Positions 26,063-35,609 of a stretch of DNA of 64,000 nt are shown here, one piece after another (the stretch's first letter is position 1; each line of letters opens with the position of its first letter). Below the pieces are notes generated by a model. That model made no database searches. It was not told the origin of the DNA and saw only the letters and a program-made list of their open reading frames with translations. The position numbers and the translations under genes are program-made. The stretch is from Yanghanlia sp047501535 (GTDB lineage: Bacteria > Pseudomonadota > Gammaproteobacteria > Burkholderiales > Burkholderiaceae_B): assembly GCF_047501535.1 (NCBI RefSeq), contig NZ_JAZDRJ010000014.1:24994-88993 (forward strand), written 5' to 3'.

Positions 26063-26935
26063 ATGACTCGCCAGCGCGCTCTTCTATCCATCCACATCGC
26101 CGCCGTGCTATTTGGCCTGACTGGCATCTTCGGTGAACTGATAAAAGCGAGTGCGGCATTCATCACCGCCGGGCGGGCCGGGTTTGCGGTATTGGCTCTA
26201 CTTGCGTTTATGCGCTGGCAGGGTGCGTCGGCGCGCTCGGGAATCGACCGGCGCAGCGCCGCCATATTGATCACAGCAGGTGTAATGCTGGCGATTCACT
26301 GGGTGACTTTTTTCATCGCGGTAAAGGTCAGCGGCGTGGCGATTGCCACCCTGGGCTTTGCATCGTTTCCCGCCTTTATTACGCTGTGTGAATGGCTGAT
26401 TCTGCGCGAGCGCATCAGCCGCGCCGAATGGGTCATTCTGCTACTGGTTACCACCGGCCTGGTGCTTGTGACGCCTTCCTTCGATTTCGGTGACCAAGCC
26501 ACCATTGGCCTGATGTGGGCCATCGCATCAGGTCTGTCGTTCGCGCTGTTTACTTTAATCAACCGGCGCGCTGCCTCCCACCTGTCGGCCTACCAAGTCG
26601 CTTGCTGGGAAAACCTTGTCGTCATGCTGATCACCCTGCCCTTTGGCCTGAGCAGCGTGGGTTCAGTCAGCCCGCTGGACTGGTTCTGGCTGGCCCTGCT
26701 GGGCGTGTTTTGCACAGCACTGTCACACTACCTTCTGGTGTCCAGCCTGATGGTGCTTAAGGCGCGCAGCGCCGGCATTGTGATCGCGCTGGAGCCCGTT
26801 TACGCCATTTTCTTTGCCGCTGTACTCTTCGCGCAGTACCCCAGCCTGCGTGCTCTGCTGGGCGGCGCCATCATGATTGCAGCCATTGTATGGTCGGGGC
26901 TGCGCCAGACACGGCCCAGCCCCTCCTCCGCCTGA
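26063..26935 (+). CDS. EamA-family (DMT superfamily) transporter
   Basis: 290 residues with ten predicted membrane spans in two EamA repeats (the first from about residue 8, the second from about 148). Typical segments: IAAVLFGLTGIFGELIKAS, FASFPAFITLCEWLILRER and ALEPVYAIFFAAVLFAQYPS. Such inner-membrane proteins usually export amino acids or other metabolites; the substrate is unknown. The start follows a CTC-rich stretch without a clear ribosome-binding site. Confidence 0.88.
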   Translation: MTRQRALLSIHIAAVLFGLTGIFGELIKASAAFITAGRAGFAVLALLAFMRWQGASARSGIDRRSAAILITAGVMLAIHWVTFFIAVKVSGVAIATLGFASFPAFITLCEWLILRERISRAEWVILLLVTTGLVLVTPSFDFGDQATIGLMWAIASGLSFALFTLINRRAASHLSAYQVACWENLVVMLITLPFGLSSVGSVSPLDWFWLALLGVFCTALSHYLLVSSLMVLKARSAGIVIALEPVYAIFFAAVLFAQYPSLRALLGGAIMIAAIVWSGLRQTRPSPSSA

Positions 26936-26962
26936 CACGCCAGGCTTGTGCTGTGGCCGCGT

Positions 26963-27895
26963 TCAATAACCGATATCGCGGCGCACCAGACCGCCCGGCA
27001 TCTGGCCTTGCGCCAGGCTGCGAATACCCCGACTGATCTGTACAGCCGCTTGATCGTCCAGCGTGACAGCCGCCACATGTGGCGTGACCCTGACCTTGGG
27101 ATGCGACCAATACGGGTGCTCAGCCGGCAAAGGTTCTTGGTTGAAAACATCCAACACCGCCAGTTGAATGCGGCCAGAATTCAGGGCTTTTAATAAGTCG
27201 TCATCCACCACGTGCCCCCCACGCGCGATATTGATAATGACCGAATCAGGCATCAGGCTGGCCAGCAGTTCGTGGTTGATAATTCCGCGCGTGTCGTCTG
27301 TAAGCGGCAACAGGTTAATCAGCACACGGCTACGGCTTAAGAATTTCTCAAATTGCGCAGCACCATGGAAGATTTCCACCCCATCGACCTGGCGGTGACT
27401 GCGTGCCCAGCCAGCCACCGGGTACCCCAGCTTGGCAAGTTCCTGAGCTACATGGCTGCCCAGCTTGCCCAACCCCATCACTCCCACCGGCCAGTTCGCA
27501 TAATTGGGCGGTGACAGCTGCTCCCAATGGGACTGACGCTGTTGTTGGGCATAGGTGGAGAACCCCCTCGACAGGCTGGCAAGGTGATGCACCACGTACT
27601 CTGTCATTTGCGCCGCCATGCCGGCATCTTGCAACCGGAACAGTGGGATATCGGGCAAATTAGGCAAAGCTATCAACGCATCCACGCCCGCGCCCAGATT
27701 AAACAGGGCTTCCAGGTTTTTCTCCTGGTCGAAGAAGTCTTTAGGAGGTGCCCAGACAATGGCATAACGCGCGCCGGTGGCTGGCTCGCCGGGCTCCCAC
27801 CCCACGATCTCAAACTCGGGCAGTGCCGCCTGCATGACGGACAGCCAATGCCGGGTTGCCTCGGGTTTAGACGTTGCCACAACAATTCTGGACAC
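26963..27895 (-). CDS. ghrA: Glyoxylate/hydroxypyruvate reductase A
   Basis: 310 residues, a D-2-hydroxyacid dehydrogenase close to E. coli GhrA (312): LFNLGAGVDALI, PLFRLQDAGMAAQMTEYV, the Rossmann motif VMGLGKLGSHVA, INIARGGHVVDDDLL with the catalytic Arg, and VRVTPHVAAVTL with the catalytic His. It reduces glyoxylate to glycolate with NADPH. The product is the substrate of GlcDEF encoded 15 kb to the left, so the two may cycle. The ribosome-binding site AAGGAG lies before the start. Confidence 0.93.
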   Translation of the reverse strand: MSRIVVATSKPEATRHWLSVMQAALPEFEIVGWEPGEPATGARYAIVWAPPKDFFDQEKNLEALFNLGAGVDALIALPNLPDIPLFRLQDAGMAAQMTEYVVHHLASLSRGFSTYAQQQRQSHWEQLSPPNYANWPVGVMGLGKLGSHVAQELAKLGYPVAGWARSHRQVDGVEIFHGAAQFEKFLSRSRVLINLLPLTDDTRGIINHELLASLMPDSVIINIARGGHVVDDDLLKALNSGRIQLAVLDVFNQEPLPAEHPYWSHPKVRVTPHVAAVTLDDQAAVQISRGIRSLAQGQMPGGLVRRDIGY

Positions 27896-27980
27896 TTTCT
27901 TTCTCCTTTGACGCTCAAAATTAATTGCTCCCGCCCTACTAACGCGAGGGGAGTATGAGTAGACAGAGGGCTGCCAGCGC

Positions 27981-29507
27981 TTAACGACGCCCGGTTAAGG
28001 AACCTAACACACCACGTACCAATTGGTTGGCCGCGCGGCGCACCATGCTTTTCGCAACCGATTGCACGACACCATCACGCCGTCCGCCTCGCGGGCCGGT
28101 GGAGCCAAACAGGAAATCACTGACCGCACCCATGACGCCGTTATCGGCGGGCTGAGATGCCGCACCGCCCTTGCCCGCCTCTTCCTGAGGCATACTTTCC
28201 GCACGTTTGAGAAGAATCTCATAAGCGGATTCACGATCGATTTCCTGCTGATACTTCCCTGCCATCAAGGAACTTGCGGAAAGCTGACGACGTTCTGCGT
28301 CGGTGGCCGGGCCGATACGGCTGCCCGGCGCTGCCATCCAGGCCCGCTCGGTCGGCGAGGGGCTGCCGCGTTCATCCAGCATGGAAATCAGCGCTTCGCC
28401 GACCCCAAGCTCTGTAATCGCAGCCACGATATCCAGCCCGGGTTTAGGTCGCATGGTTTCTGCGGCGGTGCGTACAGCGCGTTGATCGCGCGGCGTAAAC
28501 GCCCGTAAGGCATGCTGGACACGATTCCCCAACTGGCCCAGCACGGCGTCTGGAATATCGGCAGGGCTCTGGGTAACAAAATACACCCCCACCCCTTTGG
28601 AGCGGATCAAGCGCACCACCTGCTCCACCTTATCCACCAATGCCTTGGGCGCATCGTCGAACAACAAATGGGCTTCGTCGAAAAAGAAAACAAACTTGGG
28701 TTTGTCGAGATCACCGACTTCCGGCAAGTTCTCGTACAGTTCGGCCAACAGCCACAATAAGAAAACCGCGTACAGGCGGGGTGATTGCATAAGCCGGTCT
28801 GCCGCCAGGATATTCACGACACCGCGCCCCGAGGCATCGGTGCGCATAAGGTCGAAAATATCCAGCATGGGCTCGCCGAAGAAGTGATCGCCCCCCTGAG
28901 TTTCCAGCCGCAGCAACGCCCGCTGGATCGCGCCCACCGATGCCGGAGCAATATTGCCGTAGCGGCTGCGCAACTCCGCAGCGCGATCACTGACCGCCTG
29001 CAGCATAGAACGTAAGTCTTTGAGGTCAAGCAGCAGCAAGCCTTCTTCGTCGGCAACCCGAAAGACGATATTCAGAATGCCTTCCTGGGTGTCGTTCAAT
29101 TCCAGCATGCGTGCCAGCAGCAACGGCCCCATGTCGGAAATTGTGGCACGCAGCGGGTGACCTTGTTCACCGAAAATATCCCAGAACTCGACAGGCGAAC
29201 CGCCCCAGACGGGCTCATCCAGCCCGAAGCGTTGCAGCCTTTCGGCCAGTTTGGGGTTGGGCGCAGCCGCCTGAGAAATGCCCGAAAGGTCGCCTTTGAT
29301 GTCGGAGACAAACACCGGCGTACCTATGCGGCTGAAGGCTTCCGCCAGGACTTGCAGAGATACCGTCTTGCCTGTTCCTGTAGCGCCGGTAATACAGCCG
29401 TGCCGGTTGGCGTACTTCGGTAGCAGATGTACCGGGGCTTCGGAACTCTGAGCCACTTTGATTGGTTCAACCATCTCTTTTTTGACCCCCGCGTATAAAT
29501 TGGACAC
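27981..29507 (-). CDS. HerA-like ATPase (DUF853, YjgR type)
   Basis: 508 residues. An AAA+ ATPase of the HerA/FtsK group: Walker A GATGTGKTVSLQ (about 40-51), Walker B FVFFFDEAHLLFDD, and an arginine-rich RAFTPRDQRAV segment. The C-terminus (about 430-508) is low-complexity and basic. E. coli YjgR is the closest named relative; its role is not known. A GTG at 29507 gives the frame used here. An ATG at 29474 aligns better with the YjgR N-terminus, but neither has a good ribosome-binding site. Confidence 0.9.
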   Translation of the reverse strand: MSNLYAGVKKEMVEPIKVAQSSEAPVHLLPKYANRHGCITGATGTGKTVSLQVLAEAFSRIGTPVFVSDIKGDLSGISQAAAPNPKLAERLQRFGLDEPVWGGSPVEFWDIFGEQGHPLRATISDMGPLLLARMLELNDTQEGILNIVFRVADEEGLLLLDLKDLRSMLQAVSDRAAELRSRYGNIAPASVGAIQRALLRLETQGGDHFFGEPMLDIFDLMRTDASGRGVVNILAADRLMQSPRLYAVFLLWLLAELYENLPEVGDLDKPKFVFFFDEAHLLFDDAPKALVDKVEQVVRLIRSKGVGVYFVTQSPADIPDAVLGQLGNRVQHALRAFTPRDQRAVRTAAETMRPKPGLDIVAAITELGVGEALISMLDERGSPSPTERAWMAAPGSRIGPATDAERRQLSASSLMAGKYQQEIDRESAYEILLKRAESMPQEEAGKGGAASQPADNGVMGAVSDFLFGSTGPRGGRRDGVVQSVAKSMVRRAANQLVRGVLGSLTGRR

Positions 29508-29629
29508 AATGGCCGCAAGTGTAATTCATGCTCCTGCGTTAAAGCATTGGCCATATTAGTTGCCGATCTTTCGCGAGCTTGAATTGTTTTCTCGGTAAAA
29601 TCAGTCTACCTAGCTTTCTACTTATTCAT

Positions 29630-30370
29630 ATGGCCGGACATAGTAAATGGGCGAACATCCAGCACCGCAAAGGGCGTCAAGATGCCAAGCGCGGTAAGCT
29701 CTGGACCAAAATTATTCGTGAAATCACCGTCGCGGCGCGCGCTGGCGGGCCAGACCCGGAAACCAACCCGCGTCTGCGACTGGCCTGGGATAAAGCCACC
29801 GCCGCCAACATGCCCAAAGATAATATTCAGCGCGCAGTACAACGCGGCGCAGGCGGTGCCGATGGCGACAACTTCGAAGAGGTGCGCTACGAGGGCTATG
29901 GCCCAGGCGGTGCGGCAATTCTTATCGACTGCATGACCGACAACCGCACCCGTACCGTGGCGGAAGTCCGCCATGCGCTGAACAAGAACGGCGGTAATCT
30001 GGGGCAAGACGGCTCGGTCACCTTCATGTTCAAACACTGCGGGCAATTTTTGTTCGCCCCCGGTGTGTCGGAAGAAACGGTCATGGAGGTCGCGCTGGAG
30101 GCCGGCGCTGAAGACGTCATCACCGACGAAGACGGCATGATTGAAGTTGTCTGCGAGCCCGGCGACTACGCAGCAGTCAAGGCGGCCTTCGAAGCCGCTG
30201 AGCTGGTACCGGAAGTTCAAGACATCATCATGAAGGCATTGAACGAAACGGAACTGACCGGAGACGATGCCGAACGCACCCAGAAGCTGATCGACATGCT
30301 CGAAGCGATCGACGACGTGCAGCAGGTCTACACCACCGCTGTCTTCGACGAGTCTGCCCAACCCTCCTGA
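29630..30370 (+). CDS. yebC: YebC/PmpR-family protein
   Basis: 246 residues starting MAGHSKWANIQHRKGRQD, the universal N-terminus of the family; an in-frame extension to 29579 is not supported. Three-domain proteins of this kind act as transcriptional regulators in some bacteria, and members have been linked to relief of ribosome stalling at proline-rich stretches. It opens a run of seven further plus-strand housekeeping genes, 49 bases before purD. Confidence 0.95.
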   Translation: MAGHSKWANIQHRKGRQDAKRGKLWTKIIREITVAARAGGPDPETNPRLRLAWDKATAANMPKDNIQRAVQRGAGGADGDNFEEVRYEGYGPGGAAILIDCMTDNRTRTVAEVRHALNKNGGNLGQDGSVTFMFKHCGQFLFAPGVSEETVMEVALEAGAEDVITDEDGMIEVVCEPGDYAAVKAAFEAAELVPEVQDIIMKALNETELTGDDAERTQKLIDMLEAIDDVQQVYTTAVFDESAQPS

Positions 30371-30419
30371 TTCACCCCCCGCCCGGCTTGCCGGGCCCCC
30401 CACCCTTCTCATACGAAAC

Positions 30420-31736
30420 ATGAAATTACTCGTCATCGGCGGCGGCGGACGCGAACATGCTCTGGCCTGGCAACTCGCCCGTTCTCCTCGCGTGCAGACG
30501 GTTTACGTCGCTCCCGGCAACGGCGGTACCGACCGCGCTTCGCAAATCCAGAATGTGGCATTGACCGATACCGCCGACCTCATTGCGTTCGCTCGCAAAG
30601 AAAAAATCGCCTTCACCGTGGTGGGCCCCGAAGCCCCCTTGGCTGCAGGGATTGTTGATGCTTTCCAGGCCGAAGGGCTGAAGATTTTCGGCCCGAGCCG
30701 TGAAGCGGCTCAACTGGAAAGCTCCAAAGATTACGCCAAGGCATTCATGGTGCGCCACGGCATTCCCACCGCCGCCTACGAAACCTTTACTGACCCGGCT
30801 GCCGCGCATCAATACATCGATGCCCAGGGAGCCCCCATCGTCATCAAAGCCGATGGCTTGGCGGCGGGCAAAGGCGTCGTGGTGGCCACCACATTGGAAG
30901 AAGCCCACAATGCGGTCGATGACATGCTGGGGGGTGGCTTCGGTGAAGCAGGCGCCCGGGTCGTCATTGAAGAGTGCCTGGAAGGCGAGGAAGCCAGCTT
31001 CATTGTGATGTGCGATGGCAGCAATGTGCTGCCGTTAGCCACCAGCCAGGACCACAAACGCCTGCTCGATGGCGACAATGGCCCCAATACCGGTGGCATG
31101 GGCGCGTATTCCCCTGCGCCCATTATTTCTCCCGCGCTGCACAATCGCATTATGCGCGAAGTCATTCACCCGACCATGGCCGGCATGGCACGCGACGGCT
31201 TACCTTATTCGGGCTTTCTGTACGCGGGCCTGATGATTGGGCCCGGGCCTGACGCCACCCGCTCACTGAGGGTGCTTGAATTCAACTGCCGCATGGGCGA
31301 CCCGGAAACACAACCGATTGTCATGCGGATCAAAAGCGACTTCAGTAAGACGCTGGAAATGGCTATTGACGGCCGTCTGGACGAAGCCGAAGCGGAAATC
31401 GAATGGGATCGCCGCCCCGCTCTGGGCGTTGTCATCGCTGCTGCCAACTACCCAGGCACCCCGCGTACGGGCGACCCCATCACCCGCCTGGCACCGGATA
31501 CCGAAGAATGCGTCACGTTTCATGCCGGTACACAGCTCGAAGACGATGTGTTGAAAACATCCGGTGGCCGCGTACTGTGCGTGACTGCCCTGGGCGACTC
31601 GCTCAAACGTGCGCAGGCTGCTGCTTACGATGCCGTGGCCCGCACGCGTTTCGACGGCCTGCAGTACCGCCGCGACATCGGTTGGCGCGCCCTGCCTCAA
31701 GAGCCTGCCGCCGACAACAAAACCGGCAAGCCATGA
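30420..31736 (+). CDS. purD: Phosphoribosylamine-glycine ligase
   Basis: 438 residues, ATP-grasp enzyme making glycinamide ribonucleotide, the second step of purine synthesis. Seen: the N-terminal GGGGREHALAW, the ATP-grasp core VIKADGLAAGKGVVVA (about 140-155), the PurD signature RMGDPETQP, and a C-terminal barrel domain. A 4-base overlap (ATGA) with hemF indicates coupling. Confidence 0.97.
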   Translation: MKLLVIGGGGREHALAWQLARSPRVQTVYVAPGNGGTDRASQIQNVALTDTADLIAFARKEKIAFTVVGPEAPLAAGIVDAFQAEGLKIFGPSREAAQLESSKDYAKAFMVRHGIPTAAYETFTDPAAAHQYIDAQGAPIVIKADGLAAGKGVVVATTLEEAHNAVDDMLGGGFGEAGARVVIEECLEGEEASFIVMCDGSNVLPLATSQDHKRLLDGDNGPNTGGMGAYSPAPIISPALHNRIMREVIHPTMAGMARDGLPYSGFLYAGLMIGPGPDATRSLRVLEFNCRMGDPETQPIVMRIKSDFSKTLEMAIDGRLDEAEAEIEWDRRPALGVVIAAANYPGTPRTGDPITRLAPDTEECVTFHAGTQLEDDVLKTSGGRVLCVTALGDSLKRAQAAAYDAVARTRFDGLQYRRDIGWRALPQEPAADNKTGKP

Positions 31737-32638
31737 GCATTCAGCAAGACCCACCCCGCACCTGGCTGACCAGCCTGCAGGACACCATTGTTAAAGCCCT
31801 GGAAGGCGTTGACGGCACGCCTTTCTGCAGCGACGCCTGGACACGCAGCGAAGGCGGAGGGGGGTTAAGCCGCTACCTTGAAGGCGGGCCTGTACTCGAA
31901 CGGGCCGCCGTGCTATTTAGCCATGTGCAAGGCAGCCAGTTACCGCCTTCGGCCAGCGCCCGCCGCCCGCATCTGGCCGGGCGGCCTTGGCAGGCCATGG
32001 GGGTATCGCTGGTGATCCACCCGCGCAATCCCTTTGTACCTACTGTTCACATGAACGTGCGTTGCTTCGTCGCCAAGGGCAGCACGGCCACCGAGCCAGA
32101 CGTATTCTGGTTTGGCGGGGGGGTGGATCTCACCCCTTACTATCCGTTTGAAGACGATGTCAGGCATTTCCATCGGGTTTGCCACGACGCCCTGCAACCT
32201 TTCGGCGCCGACAAATATCCGGCCTGGAAGCAGGCGTGCGACGAATATTTCTACCTGAAGCACCGCGGCGAAACTCGCGGCGTCGGTGGCCTGTTCTTTG
32301 ATGATCTCAATGAAGGCGGTTTCGACGCAAGCTTTGCTCTCACCCGCGCAGTGGGTGAATGCTTTTTACCCGCCTATCTTCCTATTCTCGAACGGCGTAA
32401 AGATACGCCATATACGGAAGCGCATCGTGAGTTTCAGGCGTACCGGCGTGGCCGATACGTGGAATTCAACCTCGTTCACGACCGCGGCACGCTGTTTGGC
32501 CTGCAGTCGGGCGGGCGCACAGAATCCATTTTGCTATCCATGCCGCCAACCGCGAGCTGGAAATACAACTGGCAACCTGAGCCCGGCTCGCAAGAAGCCA
32601 CCTTATACGAATACCTGCAACCCCGGGAGTGGGTGTGA
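31733..32638 (+). CDS. hemF: Oxygen-dependent coproporphyrinogen III oxidase
   Basis: 301 residues. It decarboxylates coproporphyrinogen III to protoporphyrinogen IX with O2 in haem synthesis. Conserved: HMNVRCFVAK, WFGGGVDLTPYYPFEDD, HRGETRGVGGLFFDDL, YVEFNLVHDRGTLFGLQ. The true start is the ATG at 31733 overlapping the purD stop; a longer open frame leads into purD and is not used. The stop overlaps the GTG start of nadD. Confidence 0.97.
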   Translation: MSIQQDPPRTWLTSLQDTIVKALEGVDGTPFCSDAWTRSEGGGGLSRYLEGGPVLERAAVLFSHVQGSQLPPSASARRPHLAGRPWQAMGVSLVIHPRNPFVPTVHMNVRCFVAKGSTATEPDVFWFGGGVDLTPYYPFEDDVRHFHRVCHDALQPFGADKYPAWKQACDEYFYLKHRGETRGVGGLFFDDLNEGGFDASFALTRAVGECFLPAYLPILERRKDTPYTEAHREFQAYRRGRYVEFNLVHDRGTLFGLQSGGRTESILLSMPPTASWKYNWQPEPGSQEATLYEYLQPREWV

Positions 32639-33240
32639 GGGAGCACCGCCAAGGGCTGCTAGGCGGCAGCTTCGACCCTGTCCACCTGGCGCATATCGAG
32701 CTTGCCCGTCAAGCGCAGCGGCATCTCGCACTGGATAGCGTGACACTGATTCCCGCTGCCCGCCCTTGGCAGCGAGGTGTCTTGGGCGCCACGGCCCAGC
32801 ACCGGCTGGAAATGCTGAAGCTGGCAACCGCCGGTGAGGCGGGCCTGAAACTCAGCACGGTTGAAATCGACCGCGATGGCCCAACGTATACAATTGACAC
32901 CCTGCGTGACCTGCCTGAAGGCCCCCGCTATTTCTGGATACTGGGAGCAGACCAGCTGGAAAATTTTTGTAGCTGGAAGCAATGGCAGGAAATCACCACG
33001 CGGGTTGAGCTGGCCGTGGCAGCACGCCCAGGCTCAGCACTCAAAGCGCCGCCTGCGCTTGACGAGTGGCTGGCATCGCAAGGGCGGGTACTGCACTTCA
33101 TCCCTATGCCGCCCTTCAATCTGTCTGCCACTGAAATCCGCCAACGTATTGCGGGCGGTCAATCAGTGGACGGCATGATGCTCCCCAGCGTGGCACAATA
33201 CATTCAACAACACGGACTCTATCGGCATTCTGCGGCTTAA
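32635..33240 (+). CDS. nadD: Nicotinate-nucleotide adenylyltransferase
   Basis: 201 residues from a GTG at 32635 that overlaps the hemF stop (GTGA), with GGGAG five bases upstream. It forms deamido-NAD from nicotinate mononucleotide and ATP. Seen are GGSFDPVHLAHIELA (the nucleotidyltransferase H-x-x-H, residues about 11-25), ILGADQLENF, and the C-terminal LSATEIRQRIA (S-x-T-x-x-R). Confidence 0.95.
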   Translation: MREHRQGLLGGSFDPVHLAHIELARQAQRHLALDSVTLIPAARPWQRGVLGATAQHRLEMLKLATAGEAGLKLSTVEIDRDGPTYTIDTLRDLPEGPRYFWILGADQLENFCSWKQWQEITTRVELAVAARPGSALKAPPALDEWLASQGRVLHFIPMPPFNLSATEIRQRIAGGQSVDGMMLPSVAQYIQQHGLYRHSAA

Positions 33241-33261
33241 CGCTGCAACACCGGCCCCTTT

Positions 33262-33669
33262 ATGGATATACAGAAACAGCAACGCCTGGTCATTGACGCG
33301 CTTGAAGACGTCAAAGCCCAAGACATCAAAATCTTCGATACCTCCCACATCACCGGCCTGTTCGACCGCGTGATCATCGCCAGTGGGACATCCAACCGGC
33401 AAACCCGGGCACTGGCCTCCAGCGTCAGGGACGCCGCTCGCGAAAACAACCTGTCCGTTCTGGCCTACGAAGGCGAGGACACAGGTGAATGGGTGCTGGT
33501 CGATCTCGGCGACATCGTCGTGCATTGCATGCAACCTGCCATCCGGCAGTACTACAACCTGGAAGAAATCTGGGGTGGCAAGCCGGTGAAGGTCAAATTG
33601 CTGCCGCAATCCACCCTGCCTGTTGCTCCCGAGACTTATGACTTCGACGACGAATCAGACAGCGAATGA
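33262..33669 (+). CDS. rsfS: Ribosomal silencing factor RsfS
   Basis: 135 residues, about 20 longer than E. coli RsfS because of an acidic C-terminal tail. Typical wording: DVKAQDIKIFDTSHITGLFD, VIASGTSNRQTRALAS and GEWVLVDLGDIVVHCM. It binds ribosomal protein uL14 and blocks subunit joining when nutrients are short. The conserved order nadD-rsfS-rlmH is seen here; it overlaps rlmH by four bases. Confidence 0.95.
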   Translation: MDIQKQQRLVIDALEDVKAQDIKIFDTSHITGLFDRVIIASGTSNRQTRALASSVRDAARENNLSVLAYEGEDTGEWVLVDLGDIVVHCMQPAIRQYYNLEEIWGGKPVKVKLLPQSTLPVAPETYDFDDESDSE

Positions 33670-34136
33670 AACTGATCGTGGCCGCTGTGGGCGCTCGCAT
33701 GCCGTCATGGGTGGATGAGGCATGGAAAGACTACGCCAAGCGCCTGCCTCCCGACTGTGCTCTGGAACTGCGCGAGATCAAGCCTGAACCCCGCACTTCG
33801 GGAAAAACCGCGGCTCAGTTGATGGCTGCAGAGGCGCGGCGCATCGAAGCGGTGCTGCCTCCCGGCTGCCATCGTGTAGTGCTGGACGAGCGCGGCAAAG
33901 ACTTGTCTACCGTACAACTGTCGGCTCGACTGGAGCACTGGCGCACCTTAGGCTGCGACATTGCCTTTCTGATCGGGGGCCCTGACGGGCTCGACCCCGA
34001 TCTCAAGCGGCAATGTCCTGAATCGCTGCGCCTGTCTTCTCTCACTTTGCCGCACCCCATGGTGCGGATTCTCCTGGGCGAACAGCTCTACAGGGCCTGG
34101 GCTATCATGACGGGACACCCCTATCACCGGGCCTGA
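33666..34136 (+). CDS. rlmH: 23S rRNA (pseudouridine1915-N3)-methyltransferase RlmH
   Basis: 156 residues, a small SPOUT methyltransferase that modifies helix 69 of 23S rRNA in the assembled ribosome. The knot carries LDERGKDLST and the SAM-binding FLIGGPDGL; the C-terminus ends GEQLYRAWAIMTGHPYHRA as in E. coli. The start overlaps rsfS. Confidence 0.96.
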   Translation: MKLIVAAVGARMPSWVDEAWKDYAKRLPPDCALELREIKPEPRTSGKTAAQLMAAEARRIEAVLPPGCHRVVLDERGKDLSTVQLSARLEHWRTLGCDIAFLIGGPDGLDPDLKRQCPESLRLSSLTLPHPMVRILLGEQLYRAWAIMTGHPYHRA

Positions 34137-34163
34137 CTCCCCCCTTGCCTGAAAGCGCTGTCC

Positions 34164-35603
34164 ATGAAAAAACGCCGCACCAAGATTGTTGCAACACTTG
34201 GCCCCGCCAGCTCTACCCCCGAAAGCATTGAGCAGCTTCTACTTGCCGGCCTTGATGTTGCACGCCTGAATTTTTCACACGGTACCGCAGACGAACACCG
34301 GCAGCGGGTGCAGATGCTGCGTGAAATCTCCGCTCGCCTCGGCCTGCATACGGCTATTATGGGCGACCTGCAAGGCCCGAAAATACGCATTGCCCGCTTT
34401 CGCGACATACAAGTCACCCTGGAAAAAGGTCAGCCGTTCACGCTTTCCAACATCCATCCTTCAGAAGAAGGCAATGAGCGCGTCGTTGGCATTGACTATC
34501 CCAGCCTGGTGCAAGACTGCCGCCCAGGCGACGAACTGCTGCTGGACGATGGCCGCGTCGTTTTGCAGGTGGAACACGTTGATGAACATGCAGTACATAC
34601 TCAGGTTGTGGTGGGTGGGCCACTATCCAACAACAAAGGCATTAACCGGCGCGGCGGCGGTATTTCCGCACCCAGCCTGACTGAAAAAGATCACGCCGAC
34701 ATTCGCCTGGCTGCGGAACTGGAAGTGGACTACGTGGCCGTATCGTTTCCGCGCTACGGTAGTGATATCGAAACCGCCCGCCAACTGGTGAGGGCGGCGG
34801 GCAGCCCGGCCTGGCTGATTGCCAAAATTGAACGGGCCGAAGCTGTAGCTGACGATGCAGCCTTGGATTCTCTGATACAAGCCAGTGACGGCGTCATGGT
34901 AGCGTGCGGCGACCTCGGTGTAGAGGTCGGCGACGCCCGTTTAGTCGGTATCCAAAAGCGCATCATCCAGCATGCCCGCCATCAAAATAAGCTGGTGATC
35001 ACCGCCACGCAAATGATGGAATCCATGATCGCCAGCCCCCTGCCCACCCGCGCCGAAGTGTCTGATGTCGCCAATGCAGTGCTCGACCACACCGACGCAG
35101 TCATGCTCTCAGGGGAAACTGCTTCCGGAAAATACCCCGTCGAAGCGGTGGCCGCCATGGCCCGCATTGCCCAAGGCGCCGAACAAGAACCCTCCACCAC
35201 CCGCTCTCAGCACCGGGTCGGGCAATCGTTCGAACGGTGCGACGAAACCATTGCGCTGGCGGTCATGTATGCCGCTAACCATTTCAAAGGCGTAAAGGCG
35301 ATTGTCAGCCTGACTGAAACCGGCGTTACACCGCTGATCATGTCACGCATCCGCTCGGCCGTGCCGATCTACTGTTTCACCCCCCACCCTGTTACTCAAC
35401 GACGCGCCAGCATGATAAGAGGGGTGTATCCGGTCCCGTTCGACCCCGCAGCCTATCCGCCCACCAAAGTCAGCCAGGCGGCCATCCGCGTGCTAAAAAG
35501 CCAGGGCGTTGTGGCCCGCGACGACTGGGTCCTGCTGACCAAGGGTGATTCGTCACACCAATTAGGTGGCACCAATACAATGAAAATCATCAAAGTTGAA
35601 TAA
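34164..35603 (+). CDS. pyk: Pyruvate kinase
   Basis: 479 residues. It makes pyruvate and ATP from PEP and ADP. Seen: RRTKIVATLGPASS at the N-terminus, the active-site LIAKIERAEAV (about 215-225) with its catalytic Lys, MVACGDLGVEVG, ITATQMMESMI, and a C-terminal allosteric domain ending with TNTMKIIKVE. It lies between rlmH and maf, with only 6 bases to maf, so it probably belongs to the same transcript. Confidence 0.97.
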   Translation: MKKRRTKIVATLGPASSTPESIEQLLLAGLDVARLNFSHGTADEHRQRVQMLREISARLGLHTAIMGDLQGPKIRIARFRDIQVTLEKGQPFTLSNIHPSEEGNERVVGIDYPSLVQDCRPGDELLLDDGRVVLQVEHVDEHAVHTQVVVGGPLSNNKGINRRGGGISAPSLTEKDHADIRLAAELEVDYVAVSFPRYGSDIETARQLVRAAGSPAWLIAKIERAEAVADDAALDSLIQASDGVMVACGDLGVEVGDARLVGIQKRIIQHARHQNKLVITATQMMESMIASPLPTRAEVSDVANAVLDHTDAVMLSGETASGKYPVEAVAAMARIAQGAEQEPSTTRSQHRVGQSFERCDETIALAVMYAANHFKGVKAIVSLTETGVTPLIMSRIRSAVPIYCFTPHPVTQRRASMIRGVYPVPFDPAAYPPTKVSQAAIRVLKSQGVVARDDWVLLTKGDSSHQLGGTNTMKIIKVE

Positions 35604-35609
35604 TTTTTT

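Noticed and set aside
29618..30436. Long open frame (272 codons) on the minus strand opposite yebC
   Set aside because: It is an antisense shadow of a highly conserved gene in GC-rich DNA, with no ribosome-binding site and a composition unlike real proteins.
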